DNA from: an uncultured Campylobacterales bacterium
Lineage (GTDB): Bacteria > Campylobacterota > Campylobacteria > Campylobacterales > Arcobacteraceae
Length of the DNA: 64,000 nt
Direction: 5' to 3'
NCBI GenBank assembly: GCA_947494995.1
Contig: CANLWY010000001.1
Location: 62,001-126,000, forward strand
The stretch's first letter is position 1. Each line of letters starts with the position of its first letter. Shown piece after piece: positions 11,757 to 20,137 of this stretch. The translations under genes and the position numbers were made by a program. The notes beneath the pieces were generated by a model that saw nothing but the letters and a program-made list of their open reading frames with translations, was not told where the DNA came from and did not search any database.

Positions 11757-12608
11757 TTAATCTTTAAAAAGTTGGTAAATAGAGCAGAAATCTTCTTCTC
11801 CCTTACCATCTTTTTTCATTTTTCCAAAAAGCTCTTTTGGTACAGCTGCTGTATAAAGTGGTTGGTTTTTACTATAAGCTAAATCTTGTAGTGTATGTAA
11901 ATCTTTATAAATAGCATTGTTAGAAAAGTGAGCTGAAAAGTCCTCTTCTATTAACTTTTGAGTTTTTGCTTTTAAAACTAGTGATTGTCCACCACCAACT
12001 CCTAAGATTTCAAGAAGTTTAGATTTATCAATATCACAAGCTTCGCCTAAAGCTGTACACTCTGCAAGTGTAGCCATGAAAGATCCTAAACATAGATTAT
12101 TGATAAGTTTCATTTTAGAAGCTTGTCCCGGTTCTTTTAAATAAAATATCTCTTTTCCAATTTTTTCTAAAAGTGGTTTGCAAGACTCATATGTCTCTTT
12201 TTTACCTGATGTTGTAATAGTTACTAGTCCTTGTAAAGCTGGTGCAACACTTCCAAAAATAGGAGACTCTAAATATTCTCCTCCTGCTTCATCAATTTTT
12301 TGATGGAAAGATAAAACTTGTTCATAATGATTTGTTGTTAAATCAATAATTGTTTTTCCCACTAAATCTGCATTTAAAAGTCCATCTTCCATTTGAAGTA
12401 TATTCTCAACTGCACTAGATTCAAAAAGACACATAAAAACTGTATCACACTGCTCAACTAATTCTTTTGGGGAATTAGCAATTTTATATCCTAAATCTTC
12501 AACCTTTGATCTTGTTCTGTTATAAATTTTAATTTCTTCACCTACATCAGTCAATCTTTTTGCAATAGCTTGACCTAAGTTCCCTAATCCAATAAATCCA
12601 ATAGCCAT
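11757..12608 (-). CDS. NAD(P)-dependent beta-hydroxyacid dehydrogenase (3-HIBADH family)
   Basis: A 283-residue Rossmann oxidoreductase: MAIGFIGLGNLGQAIAKRL is the nucleotide-binding loop, SPIFGSVAPALQGLVT matches the substrate-binding DAPVSGG-like motif, and GQASKMKLINN carries the catalytic lysine (KxxNN). Family members reduce or oxidise 3-hydroxyisobutyrate, tartronate semialdehyde, succinic semialdehyde or glyoxylate; the substrate here is not evident. It stands alone, convergent with the DUF3010 gene, and upstream of it lies a LysE-type exporter in the same direction. Confidence 0.88.
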   Translation of the reverse strand: MAIGFIGLGNLGQAIAKRLTDVGEEIKIYNRTRSKVEDLGYKIANSPKELVEQCDTVFMCLFESSAVENILQMEDGLLNADLVGKTIIDLTTNHYEQVLSFHQKIDEAGGEYLESPIFGSVAPALQGLVTITTSGKKETYESCKPLLEKIGKEIFYLKEPGQASKMKLINNLCLGSFMATLAECTALGEACDIDKSKLLEILGVGGGQSLVLKAKTQKLIEEDFSAHFSNNAIYKDLHTLQDLAYSKNQPLYTAAVPKELFGKMKKDGKGEEDFCSIYQLFKD

Positions 12609-12645
12609 AACTTGTCCTTTTGATTTTTTTGTAAAAAAAATTATA

Positions 12646-13275
12646 TCAAAAACTATTGAAGATAATTGAAGTTCCTAAGATTAATAATATAAGTCCTGAG
12701 ATTTTTTCTATTATATTTGAGTATTTTTCCATAAAGTCACGGCTTTTTGAGTTTGTTACAAGATATACAATAAAGATGTCCCAAAATAAAACTGCTAAAA
12801 ACATCCAAATTGCATAAAATGATTGAACAAAGAATGGTGTATCATTTTGTATAGATATTGAAAACATAGTAAAATAAAAAATAGAATTTTTTGGATTTAG
12901 TATTGCAGATAAAAATCCCATGGAAAAATATTTTGCAATATCTTTCTTACTTTTTTTCTTTTCTATTTTCTCACCAAATAACTCTCTTTTTTTAGCACTT
13001 AAAAGCAAGTAAGCTATATAAATTAAATAGAGTGAACCTATTATTTTGATTGATGTAAAAATTAATTCATTATCTTTTATAAGAGTAATTCCAAATAGTG
13101 CAAGTAGAATATAAACAAGATTTGCAACAGCAATTCCTGCTGAAGTAACAACTCCAGAAAACTTTCCATACTTTGATGAGTTTGCAAGAATTAAGAAAAA
13201 ATCAACACCTGGACTTAGTAGTGCAACAAAGTGAGCTAAAGCAAGAGCTAAAAAACTTGATAAATATATTTCCAA
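12646..13275 (-). CDS. LysE/RhtB-family amino-acid exporter
   Basis: A 209-residue inner-membrane protein with about six hydrophobic segments. The N-terminal LSPGVDFFLILANSSKYGKFSGVVTSAGIAV motif, with the conserved PGxxx..., is the LysE signature, and NPKNSIFYFTMFS matches the second conserved block. These carriers export amino acids or analogues driven by the proton gradient. The AraC-type regulator immediately upstream in the same direction probably controls it. Two related exporters occur at 49578-50195 and 59926-60555. Confidence 0.88.
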   Translation of the reverse strand: MEIYLSSFLALALAHFVALLSPGVDFFLILANSSKYGKFSGVVTSAGIAVANLVYILLALFGITLIKDNELIFTSIKIIGSLYLIYIAYLLLSAKKRELFGEKIEKKKSKKDIAKYFSMGFLSAILNPKNSIFYFTMFSISIQNDTPFFVQSFYAIWMFLAVLFWDIFIVYLVTNSKSRDFMEKYSNIIEKISGLILLILGTSIIFNSF

Positions 13276-13320
13276 AACAATTCTCCTTTATATAGAAGAA
13301 TTATAAAGGTTTAAAAAATA

Positions 13321-14139
13321 TTAATCTTGTACAAAATTGATTTGATACTCTTTTGGTGTTGTGGCAACTATTTTTAAGAAGTTTCTATGGAAATGACTTT
13401 GATCTGTAAATCCACATTCTAAAGCTGTATCAACTATAGAATAACCATTTTTTAATAGTTCTTTTGCCCTATTTATTTTGATATTTAGTAAATAAGCGTG
13501 GGGTGTTATATTTAGATTTGTTTTAAAAAGTCTGATTATATAAAAAGGGTTTAAATTAAACTTTTTTGAAAGTTCTTCAAGTGAAATATTCTCTTTATAA
13601 TTTCTATTTAAATAAGCAAGTATCTCTTCAAAGAGTGGCTCTTCAATCTTTTTTTCTGACTCTTCTAAAAAGTCTCTAAAAAGTCTCCTAAAAAATATAA
13701 TCAATTCATCTTCTTTTTCCATATAGGTAATATCGCTAAAAAGTGATTCGCAAACCGTTTTAAATTCATTATATAGTTTTTCATCATGTAAAATATCTTC
13801 AGGAAAAGCTATAAAGCTATCAATTTGCTCACAAATAGATTTTTGAATACCATAGCACCATTTCTCATCTAAATACATCATATAGTACAAATTTGGAGTT
13901 TTTTCAATAGGATTACAAGAGTGGATTGTATTTGCATTTACAACGGCAATCATTCCCTTATCAAAATCATATTTGGCATTTTTGTTTGTATATACTGATT
14001 TTCCTTCAATATTAATTCCTATAGAGAAAGTATCATGAAGATGTTCTTTATAGTGTTTTGTATTGTTTGAGTATCTAAGTTCTAAAAAAGGAAGGTTCTC
14101 ATCTGTAAAGATTTTTGTAAAGGTTTTTTCACTTTTCAT
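13321..14139 (-). CDS. AraC-family transcriptional regulator with cupin sensor domain
   Basis: 272 residues: an N-terminal cupin-like ligand domain (about 20-100; HKEHLHDTFSIGINIEG) and a C-terminal double HTH (about 170-268; ISLEELSKKFNLNPFYIIRLFKTNLNITPHAYLLNIKINRAKELL, then the second helix pair ending FHRNFLKIVATTPKEYQ). Such proteins commonly sit upstream of a LysE exporter and respond to an amino acid. The effector is unknown. The gene lies 46 bases upstream of the exporter, so both may form one unit. Confidence 0.88.
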   Translation of the reverse strand: MKSEKTFTKIFTDENLPFLELRYSNNTKHYKEHLHDTFSIGINIEGKSVYTNKNAKYDFDKGMIAVVNANTIHSCNPIEKTPNLYYMMYLDEKWCYGIQKSICEQIDSFIAFPEDILHDEKLYNEFKTVCESLFSDITYMEKEDELIIFFRRLFRDFLEESEKKIEEPLFEEILAYLNRNYKENISLEELSKKFNLNPFYIIRLFKTNLNITPHAYLLNIKINRAKELLKNGYSIVDTALECGFTDQSHFHRNFLKIVATTPKEYQINFVQD

Positions 14140-14180
14140 TTAATTATTATAGTAGATTTCTAATAATTTTATCTTACTTT

Positions 14181-14196
14181 CCCCATTTATTCACAT
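14181..14196 (+). promoter_or_regulatory. CCCCATTTATTCACAT motif, also found upstream of the RND pump
   Basis: This 16-mer lies 59 bases before the transporter-domain gene. It differs by one base from CCCCATTTTTTCACAT at 20078-20093 in front of the RND gene; a shorter relative, CCCCATTTTTTTATTT, begins at 15115 before the outer-membrane protein gene. A shared regulator, possibly the two-component response regulator at 19339-20019, would explain it. Confidence 0.4.
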
Positions 14197-14254
14197 CTTT
14201 TTCTTTTATAGTTTCAATAGAGAGGTTTTGCTGGTTTAAGATAAAAGGAAATTT

Positions 14255-15091
14255 ATGAAAATATCACTAAAAAATCTGTTTTCTAAATATAGAATGCAGA
14301 TTTTGGTTACATTTATTTTATTGACAATAGAGTCTATTTTATTAGTACTTATTCCCTATGCAATTGGTTTATCTATAGATAGTTTGACAAACAATAATTT
14401 TGATGGACTCTATATTTTAGGTTCAATTTTATTTTTAATTTTGATTTTTAGTACAGCTAGGAGATTATACGATACAAGAGTATATTCTAAAATCTATGCC
14501 CTACTTTGTACAAGTATGATTAAAAAGCATAAAAAAGATGAAGTTGATACTTCCATAATAGTAACTAGAAGTACTCTAATAAAAGAGCTTGTAGATTTCT
14601 TTGAACATGATTTAACAGAAGCCTATACTTCTTTAGTAGGAATATTAGGGGCTTTATTAATGGTCTTTTTTATTAGTAAGACTGTATTTATCATATGTTT
14701 AGTTTCTATGCTTTTAATATTTTTAGTTTATATATTAAGTGAAAAGAAGATTTTTGATGAGAATTCTATACTAAATACAGAATTAGAAGATAGGTTAAAT
14801 GTTATTAAAAATAGAAATATTTTTTTAGTAAATCATTTTAGAAAAATAGCAAGATCTATGGTAAAACTTTCTGATATAGAATCATATAACTATATAGCAA
14901 TACAGCTTTTAATAGCAGTAATTATTTTTGGTGCTTTATTTATTGGTATTGAATCAAATCTATCAACAGGAGAGATTTTTGCAATGCTAACTTATGTTTT
15001 AAACTTCTCTTTTGAGGTATTGATTTTACCATTAATCTTTCAACAATTTATACGACTTAAAGAGATTACAACAAGAATAAATAAGAGTTAA
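14255..15091 (+). CDS. ABC-transporter-like six-TM membrane domain without ATPase
   Basis: 278 residues with six predicted membrane segments in the arrangement of type-I ABC exporter membrane domains (MKISLKNLFSKYRMQILVTFILLTIESILLVLIPYAIGLSIDSL is the first TM unit with the usual coupling region). The nucleotide-binding domain is absent: the chain ends KEITTRINKS and no Walker motifs follow, either fused or in the next gene. Such stand-alone domains occur in Arcobacter relatives; function unknown. It starts at ATG behind AAAAGGAAA. The downstream neighbour encodes an outer-membrane-like protein. Confidence 0.75.
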   Translation: MKISLKNLFSKYRMQILVTFILLTIESILLVLIPYAIGLSIDSLTNNNFDGLYILGSILFLILIFSTARRLYDTRVYSKIYALLCTSMIKKHKKDEVDTSIIVTRSTLIKELVDFFEHDLTEAYTSLVGILGALLMVFFISKTVFIICLVSMLLIFLVYILSEKKIFDENSILNTELEDRLNVIKNRNIFLVNHFRKIARSMVKLSDIESYNYIAIQLLIAVIIFGALFIGIESNLSTGEIFAMLTYVLNFSFEVLILPLIFQQFIRLKEITTRINKS

Positions 15092-15162
15092 ATTAATAAA
15101 AAGTCACATTATTTCCCCATTTTTTTATTTTATAGTTTTAATAATAGAAAAAGGAGATAAAA

Positions 15163-16068
15163 ATGAAAAAGATAGTAACACCCCTAGTTTTAGCTTGTTC
15201 GCTACTTGCAGCTGAACAAAATTTTATTGAAATTGGTGCAGGAGTTGTTAATCATAAAGATAACTTTTCTGTGGATTCAAAAAGAAGTATATCTAGTTTA
15301 GAAAGTGCTAAATCAAAACAAGTAGATTTTCCAAATGTGAGTTTTTATTTTGCTTATGATTTAAATGAGACAGATAATATTTATATTTTCTCAGAACTTG
15401 GAGATTTAAACTTAGGTACATCTTTTGAAGTTAAAAGTGCAATATTTGATATTGGAATAAAAGCAAAATTTGATGAAGAGTGGAAAAATCCATTTTTAAC
15501 AAATAGAAAAAGAAAAAAAACAAATACTACAGAATTTGGAGTTTATGCAGGTCATGGATTCTATTTATCAGAAAATTTAGAATCAATGATTATATATGAG
15601 TTTAGTAAAAAAACTTATGATAATGATGATGTTGCTAAAGATTTAAAAAGAGAAGGTTATAGACATATTTTGGCTTTGGAGAATATCTACAAGACAAATT
15701 TACTAGGAAAAGATACAGCTTTTATCACAAATCTATTTTATGAAAAATTTAATGCCCATGGAAAAGCTAGTTCATATGATAGATTAGCACTAGATTTAGG
15801 TGTTTCTATATCACTAGTAGAAGATGTAGAATTAGCATTTTTGGCTAATATTGGAAAAAAAGAGTATGAAAAGAAAAACCCTAGTATAGATAAAAAAATT
15901 GATGCAGATATTTATGGTGTGATGGCAGGGATAACTTGGGATAAACCTTTTGGGTTTGAGAGTTTATATACTACACTTAAAGTTGGATATGAAAGGGAAG
16001 AAGCAAATCATAATTTTTATGATAAAGAGAATGACTACGCTTTATTAAGTATTGGATACAAATTTTAA
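15163..16068 (+). CDS. Predicted outer-membrane beta-barrel protein, unknown function
   Basis: 301 residues with a signal peptide (MKKIVTPLVLACSLLAA, cleavage near 17) and alternating hydrophobic strands ending in Phe (LLSIGYKF), the C-terminal signature for BAM insertion into the outer membrane. I do not recognise the family. It starts at an ATG behind AAAAAGGAG. The amidase that follows is also exported and starts 32 bases later, so the two may be cotranscribed. Confidence 0.6.
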   Translation: MKKIVTPLVLACSLLAAEQNFIEIGAGVVNHKDNFSVDSKRSISSLESAKSKQVDFPNVSFYFAYDLNETDNIYIFSELGDLNLGTSFEVKSAIFDIGIKAKFDEEWKNPFLTNRKRKKTNTTEFGVYAGHGFYLSENLESMIIYEFSKKTYDNDDVAKDLKREGYRHILALENIYKTNLLGKDTAFITNLFYEKFNAHGKASSYDRLALDLGVSISLVEDVELAFLANIGKKEYEKKNPSIDKKIDADIYGVMAGITWDKPFGFESLYTTLKVGYEREEANHNFYDKENDYALLSIGYKF

Positions 16069-16100
16069 AGTACTTTCTAAAAAGCTTAAAAGGATAAGTG

Positions 16101-17606
16101 ATGAAAAAAGAGTTGATATTGTTTAGTATATTTTGTATGTCTATATTTTCAAATGCTCAGCCATTAAAACAAGAGATAGTTTTTTTAACAGCAAGTGAAT
16201 TATCAAAAAAAATTGCAAATAAAGAACTAAGTTCAGAAGAAGTAGTAAAGGCACATATAGAGCACATAAAAAAGTATAATCCAAAAATTAATGCAATTGT
16301 TAATTTAAATGAAAAAGAAGCATTACTTCAAGCTAAGAAAGCAGATGAAGATATAAAAAAAGGAAAACTTCAAGGACTTTTACATGGAGTTCCAATAACA
16401 ATAAAAGATAACCTTGCAGTAAAAAATCTAAGAATAACAAGTGGGTATAAACCAAATAAAGATTTTATAGCTAAGAAAGATGCAACTTTAGTTAAAAAAC
16501 TAAAAGATGAAGGAGCAATAATCTTAGGTATAACAAATATGCCTTCTCTTGGATTAGATGCACAAACTTTCAATGATTTATATGGAAGAACAAATAACCC
16601 TTGGGATTTATCAAGAACTCCTGGGGGAAGTTCAGGAGGTTGTTCAGCGGCAGTTGCAGCTGGTTTTACACCCATATCAATAGGAAATGATATTGGAGGT
16701 TCTCTTAGAGTTCCAGCGCATTCTACAGGAGTTTATACCATAAAGCCAACAGACCATCTAGTCTCTAAAACTGGGTTATTACCAGAGGAAAAAGAGTTTA
16801 GAGCTTTGCGACATCTAATCTCTTCTGGGCCACTTGCAAGGTCAATTGAGGATTTGAAACTTATTTTAAAAATCATTGCAGGGTCTGATAATATTGATAC
16901 AAATGTACCTGATATAACTTTAGAAGATAAAAGTATAGATATCAAAAACCTCAAAGTAGCTTGGAGTGAAACTTATGGAAATAGGTATGTCTCAAGTGAA
17001 GTAAAGGCTATTTTTAAAGAGTTTATAAATAAGCTAAAACAGAAAAGTATTAACTTAGAAGAGAATAGTTTTGAAACTTTAGATTATGAGTTTTCAAGGG
17101 AAGTTTTCTTTGATTTGTTTGGTCAAGAAGCCTTAGTTCATGAGGGAAAGTTTAGTAGGTTTTTATTATCAGATAAACCCTTTAATAAAATATTCCCTTT
17201 ATCTTTACCTCAATATATGAAAACTTTGACACAAAGGGAAGAGCTTATTAAACAGACAGAATCTTTTTTATCAAGTTATGATGTCTGGATTATACCCGTC
17301 TCTCCTATATCTGCACATAAACATATAGAACCAGATGAAAAACATGGACCTTTTAGTATATATAAAAATCCTATAATAAATGAAAACCAAGAAGTAGATG
17401 TAGGAAGTTTAACTACACTATTTAATCTAACAGGAAATCCAGTTGTAGTAATCCCTATAGGTTTTACAAAAGATGGATTACCTGTAGGAATTCAATTAGT
17501 AGGAAAGCGTTGGAAAGATATGGAACTATTAAATATTGTTCAAGGACTTGAAAAGTCAATAGGAGATGAAAAAATTTCTTATGAAAAGAGTCTAAAGAGT
17601 TTATAA
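16101..17606 (+). CDS. Exported amidase (amidase-signature family)
   Basis: 501 residues from the ATG at 16101 (AAAGGA eight bases upstream; a GTG directly precedes it). A signal peptide (MKKELILFSIFCMSIFSNA) is followed by the amidase-signature fold: IKDNLAVKNL with the catalytic Lys, and TPGGSSGGCSAAVAAGFTPISIGNDIGGSLRVPA with the Ser-cisSer-Lys triad. It is not GatA, which is cytosolic and clustered with gatB/C. It hydrolyses an amide in the periplasm; substrate unknown. Its last six bases overlap the convergent kinase gene. Confidence 0.88.
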   Translation: MKKELILFSIFCMSIFSNAQPLKQEIVFLTASELSKKIANKELSSEEVVKAHIEHIKKYNPKINAIVNLNEKEALLQAKKADEDIKKGKLQGLLHGVPITIKDNLAVKNLRITSGYKPNKDFIAKKDATLVKKLKDEGAIILGITNMPSLGLDAQTFNDLYGRTNNPWDLSRTPGGSSGGCSAAVAAGFTPISIGNDIGGSLRVPAHSTGVYTIKPTDHLVSKTGLLPEEKEFRALRHLISSGPLARSIEDLKLILKIIAGSDNIDTNVPDITLEDKSIDIKNLKVAWSETYGNRYVSSEVKAIFKEFINKLKQKSINLEENSFETLDYEFSREVFFDLFGQEALVHEGKFSRFLLSDKPFNKIFPLSLPQYMKTLTQREELIKQTESFLSSYDVWIIPVSPISAHKHIEPDEKHGPFSIYKNPIINENQEVDVGSLTTLFNLTGNPVVVIPIGFTKDGLPVGIQLVGKRWKDMELLNIVQGLEKSIGDEKISYEKSLKSL

Positions 17607-19346
17607 ATCTTTATTTAGAGTGATTGAAAATAGTGCTCCTTGTTCACTATTTTCAACCTCTAATTTTCCACCAATATTTTTATCAATAATCATCTTACTC
17701 ATATAAAGTCCTATTCCTAAACCTTTATCTTTTGTTGTAAAATATGGCTCAAATATTTTATTTAAAAACTCTTTTTTTATGCCACCTGCATTGTCAGATA
17801 TTTTTATAATAATATTTTCGTTTTCTTCAATAAGTGTTATCTCTATTTTAGGGTTTTGGGTTTCTTTTCTACTAAATTCATCCTTTGCATTATTTAAAAT
17901 ATTGAATATCACTTGAAGAAACTCTCTTCTTAAACTTTTTACTTCGATATCTTTTTTACAATCAAACTTTACTTCAATTTTATGGGAGCTAAAGCTTGCA
18001 CTTAAAAGATTTATTACTTCATTGATTGCTTCTTTTAAAGAGAAACTTTCTTTCTTTTTTGACATCTTAAAAAAGTCTCTAAAGTCATCAATAGTATGGG
18101 ACATAAATTCCAACTGTTCTGTGGCTTCTTTTGATTTTTTTTCAAAATATTCATTGCTTAGTTTATCTTTTTCAAAAGCTGTTTTTATATTCATCATAAC
18201 ATATGAAAGATGAGTTAGGGGTTGTCTCCATTGATGAGCAATATTTCCTATCATTTCTCCCATAGAAGCTAGTTTACTTTGGTGTGATAAAAAGTGTTGT
18301 TGTTCTTGTTTTTCATCTTCTAGTAGTTTCATTTTATATGAGAGTGCAAATGCTAAAATCAAAGACTCTAAAGGAGTAACAAGATGTATTAAGAAAATAG
18401 GTTTCACAAGCAATTGATTTTCACTAAGATAAAATTGAGCTTCAATAAAAAGGAAAGTAAAGACTACTAAACTCCAACCTAAAAGGTAGAATAAAACGGG
18501 TTTATCTCCTTTTTTATATACAGAAAAAGCTGCAAAAATATATACAAGAAGAAGAGTTGATAAGGGTAAATTTTCTTCAAAAATATAGTAGTCAAAAGCA
18601 TATCCAAAAAATATATTAAGCATATAAATAGCAATAATTAAATTTAGTAGGATATGAATTTTAGGAGATTTCTCTTTAGTATTTAAAAAATGTTGTGTAA
18701 AGAGATTTGAAAAAAGGAAAAAAGAGAAAAATATTATATCCATCAGAATTCTATCATTTTCCATAGCTCTACTAGAGAGAAATACAAGTATTGATAACAT
18801 AGATAATTGGGTTAAAGAGTAGTAGATATAACTTGCATTTTTGTTAAATAAAAATAGAGCAAAATAGTAAAGAAATGCTGCAAATATTACTCCATAGGCA
18901 ATACCAAAAAATTTATTTAGCCATAGTTGTTCTTCAATAAATTCATTCTTATCAAAAACTTCAACATTGAAATTTGCATATCCATCATCGTTGTGAACTT
19001 TTAGATAGATTATATCAGGGGAATCTTTTGAAATATTTATTGTTGGGTGCTTGAATAGTTTATTAATTTCAATATCTTTTTCAAACTCTGTAAAGTTAAA
19101 TTCATTGTTAAACTCTAAGGTTTTTATTTCTTCATTTAATTTTGATGTATCAAGAAAAATTTTTATAAAATAGTCTTTTTTAGAGTGTCTTATAATAGGA
19201 AGTCTTGTTCTTTTAAACTCTTTTGAATTTTTTACCTCTTCTATCTTAAGAGTTTTATCTGTTGTCTCAAAAACTTCCACGTCTTTTATAATAGAGGCAT
19301 TTAAAAATACTGATAAAAAAAGAATCATATAAACTATCTTATTCAT
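17601..19346 (-). CDS. 7TM-DISM sensor histidine kinase
   Basis: 581 residues: a signal peptide, an extracellular 7TMR-DISM ligand domain (about 20-160), seven membrane segments (about 165-335), a coiled coil, then SKLASMGEMIGNIAHQWRQPL with the phospho-acceptor His near 368, and HATPase_c (VIFNILNNAKDEF, DNAGG, LGIGL). It overlaps the response regulator gene by 8 bases, so they form one cognate pair. A paralogous pair is at 56480-58463. The DISM domain usually binds carbohydrate-like or small ligands; the ligand is unknown. It likely regulates the divergent RND pump. Confidence 0.92.
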   Translation of the reverse strand: MNKIVYMILFLSVFLNASIIKDVEVFETTDKTLKIEEVKNSKEFKRTRLPIIRHSKKDYFIKIFLDTSKLNEEIKTLEFNNEFNFTEFEKDIEINKLFKHPTINISKDSPDIIYLKVHNDDGYANFNVEVFDKNEFIEEQLWLNKFFGIAYGVIFAAFLYYFALFLFNKNASYIYYSLTQLSMLSILVFLSSRAMENDRILMDIIFFSFFLFSNLFTQHFLNTKEKSPKIHILLNLIIAIYMLNIFFGYAFDYYIFEENLPLSTLLLVYIFAAFSVYKKGDKPVLFYLLGWSLVVFTFLFIEAQFYLSENQLLVKPIFLIHLVTPLESLILAFALSYKMKLLEDEKQEQQHFLSHQSKLASMGEMIGNIAHQWRQPLTHLSYVMMNIKTAFEKDKLSNEYFEKKSKEATEQLEFMSHTIDDFRDFFKMSKKKESFSLKEAINEVINLLSASFSSHKIEVKFDCKKDIEVKSLRREFLQVIFNILNNAKDEFSRKETQNPKIEITLIEENENIIIKISDNAGGIKKEFLNKIFEPYFTTKDKGLGIGLYMSKMIIDKNIGGKLEVENSEQGALFSITLNKDL

Positions 19347-20019
19347 TCTCTTCCAATATTATTTGATATCCAATTCCAGATACATTTTTTATTGCATTTT
19401 TTGATATTTTTTTTCTAAGCTCTTTTACTACAGATCTTAAAGCATCTTCAGTCATCATTCCATTCCAAATGTAATTATCAAGCTCGTCATATTTTACAGC
19501 TCTTTTATAATTCTTTATTAAAAGTTCTAAAAATTGTAACTCTTTTTTTGTAAGAGGTATTATATTTTCTTTATAAAAAAGAGATTCGTTTAAAATATCA
19601 AAGGTAAAACCATCTATTATATTAAAAATAGATTTTTGTTCTACTATATCAACTATACAGGATTTTAGTACAGGAAGAAGTTTATCTTCTGTAATAGGTT
19701 TAATTAAATATTTTATAAGCCCAAGTTCAATGGCTTCAAGTAAATAAGAAGTTTCTAAAAAAGCAGTAGCTACTATGATTTTGGTTTTTTTATCTTTTTT
19801 TCTAATTTGCTTAACCATATCAAGACCATTTAGTTTTGGCATTTTTATATCAGTGATTATAATATCTGGTTTATATTCTGCATATTTTTCTAAACCATCT
19901 TTACCATCACAAGCTTCATAAACATTGTCACAATAAAAATTTAGATACTCAACGGCATTAGCTCTTATAAAATCCTCATCATCAATATAGAGTATTTTCA
20001 GGTTTTTAAGCTTTTCCAT
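19339..20019 (-). CDS. Response regulator with winged HTH (OmpR-like)
   Basis: 226 residues: a receiver domain (about 8-120; ILYIDDEDF acidic pair, phospho-acceptor Asp in DIIITDIKMPKLNGL, switch Lys in YLIKPI) and a C-terminal winged helix with PLTKKELQFLELLIKN and RSVVKELRKKI. Its gene overlaps the kinase and is divergent from the RND gene; the 118-base spacer contains two nested palindromes that are good operator candidates. It probably binds there when phosphorylated. Confidence 0.92.
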   Translation of the reverse strand: MEKLKNLKILYIDDEDFIRANAVEYLNFYCDNVYEACDGKDGLEKYAEYKPDIIITDIKMPKLNGLDMVKQIRKKDKKTKIIVATAFLETSYLLEAIELGLIKYLIKPITEDKLLPVLKSCIVDIVEQKSIFNIIDGFTFDILNESLFYKENIIPLTKKELQFLELLIKNYKRAVKYDELDNYIWNGMMTEDALRSVVKELRKKISKNAIKNVSGIGYQIILEENE

Positions 20020-20053
20020 AATATAGCCTTTCTTCTCTAATCATATTATATTA

Positions 20054-20095
20054 AAAAAATGGGAAAATTATGTGATACCCCATTTTTTCACATAA
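20054..20095. promoter_or_regulatory. Nested palindromes between the response regulator and RND gene
   Basis: Two overlapping inverted repeats: AAAAAATGGG (20054-20063) with CCCATTTTTT (20079-20088), perfect 10-bp arms, and TTATGTGA (20068-20075) with TCACATAA (20088-20095), perfect 8-bp arms separated by 12 bases. They lie in the only intergenic region shared by the two divergent genes. Binding by the response regulator or by a Crp-type protein is inference. Confidence 0.6.
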
Positions 20096-20137
20096 ATCTT
20101 TTTTAAAATTAGAGTATTGAATTATAAAGGATAGGTC

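Noticed and set aside
16370-16675. 101-codon minus-strand frame in the amidase gene
   Set aside because: Covers the antisense of the Gly/Ser-rich amidase signature, which yields an artificial Pro/Ala-rich frame.
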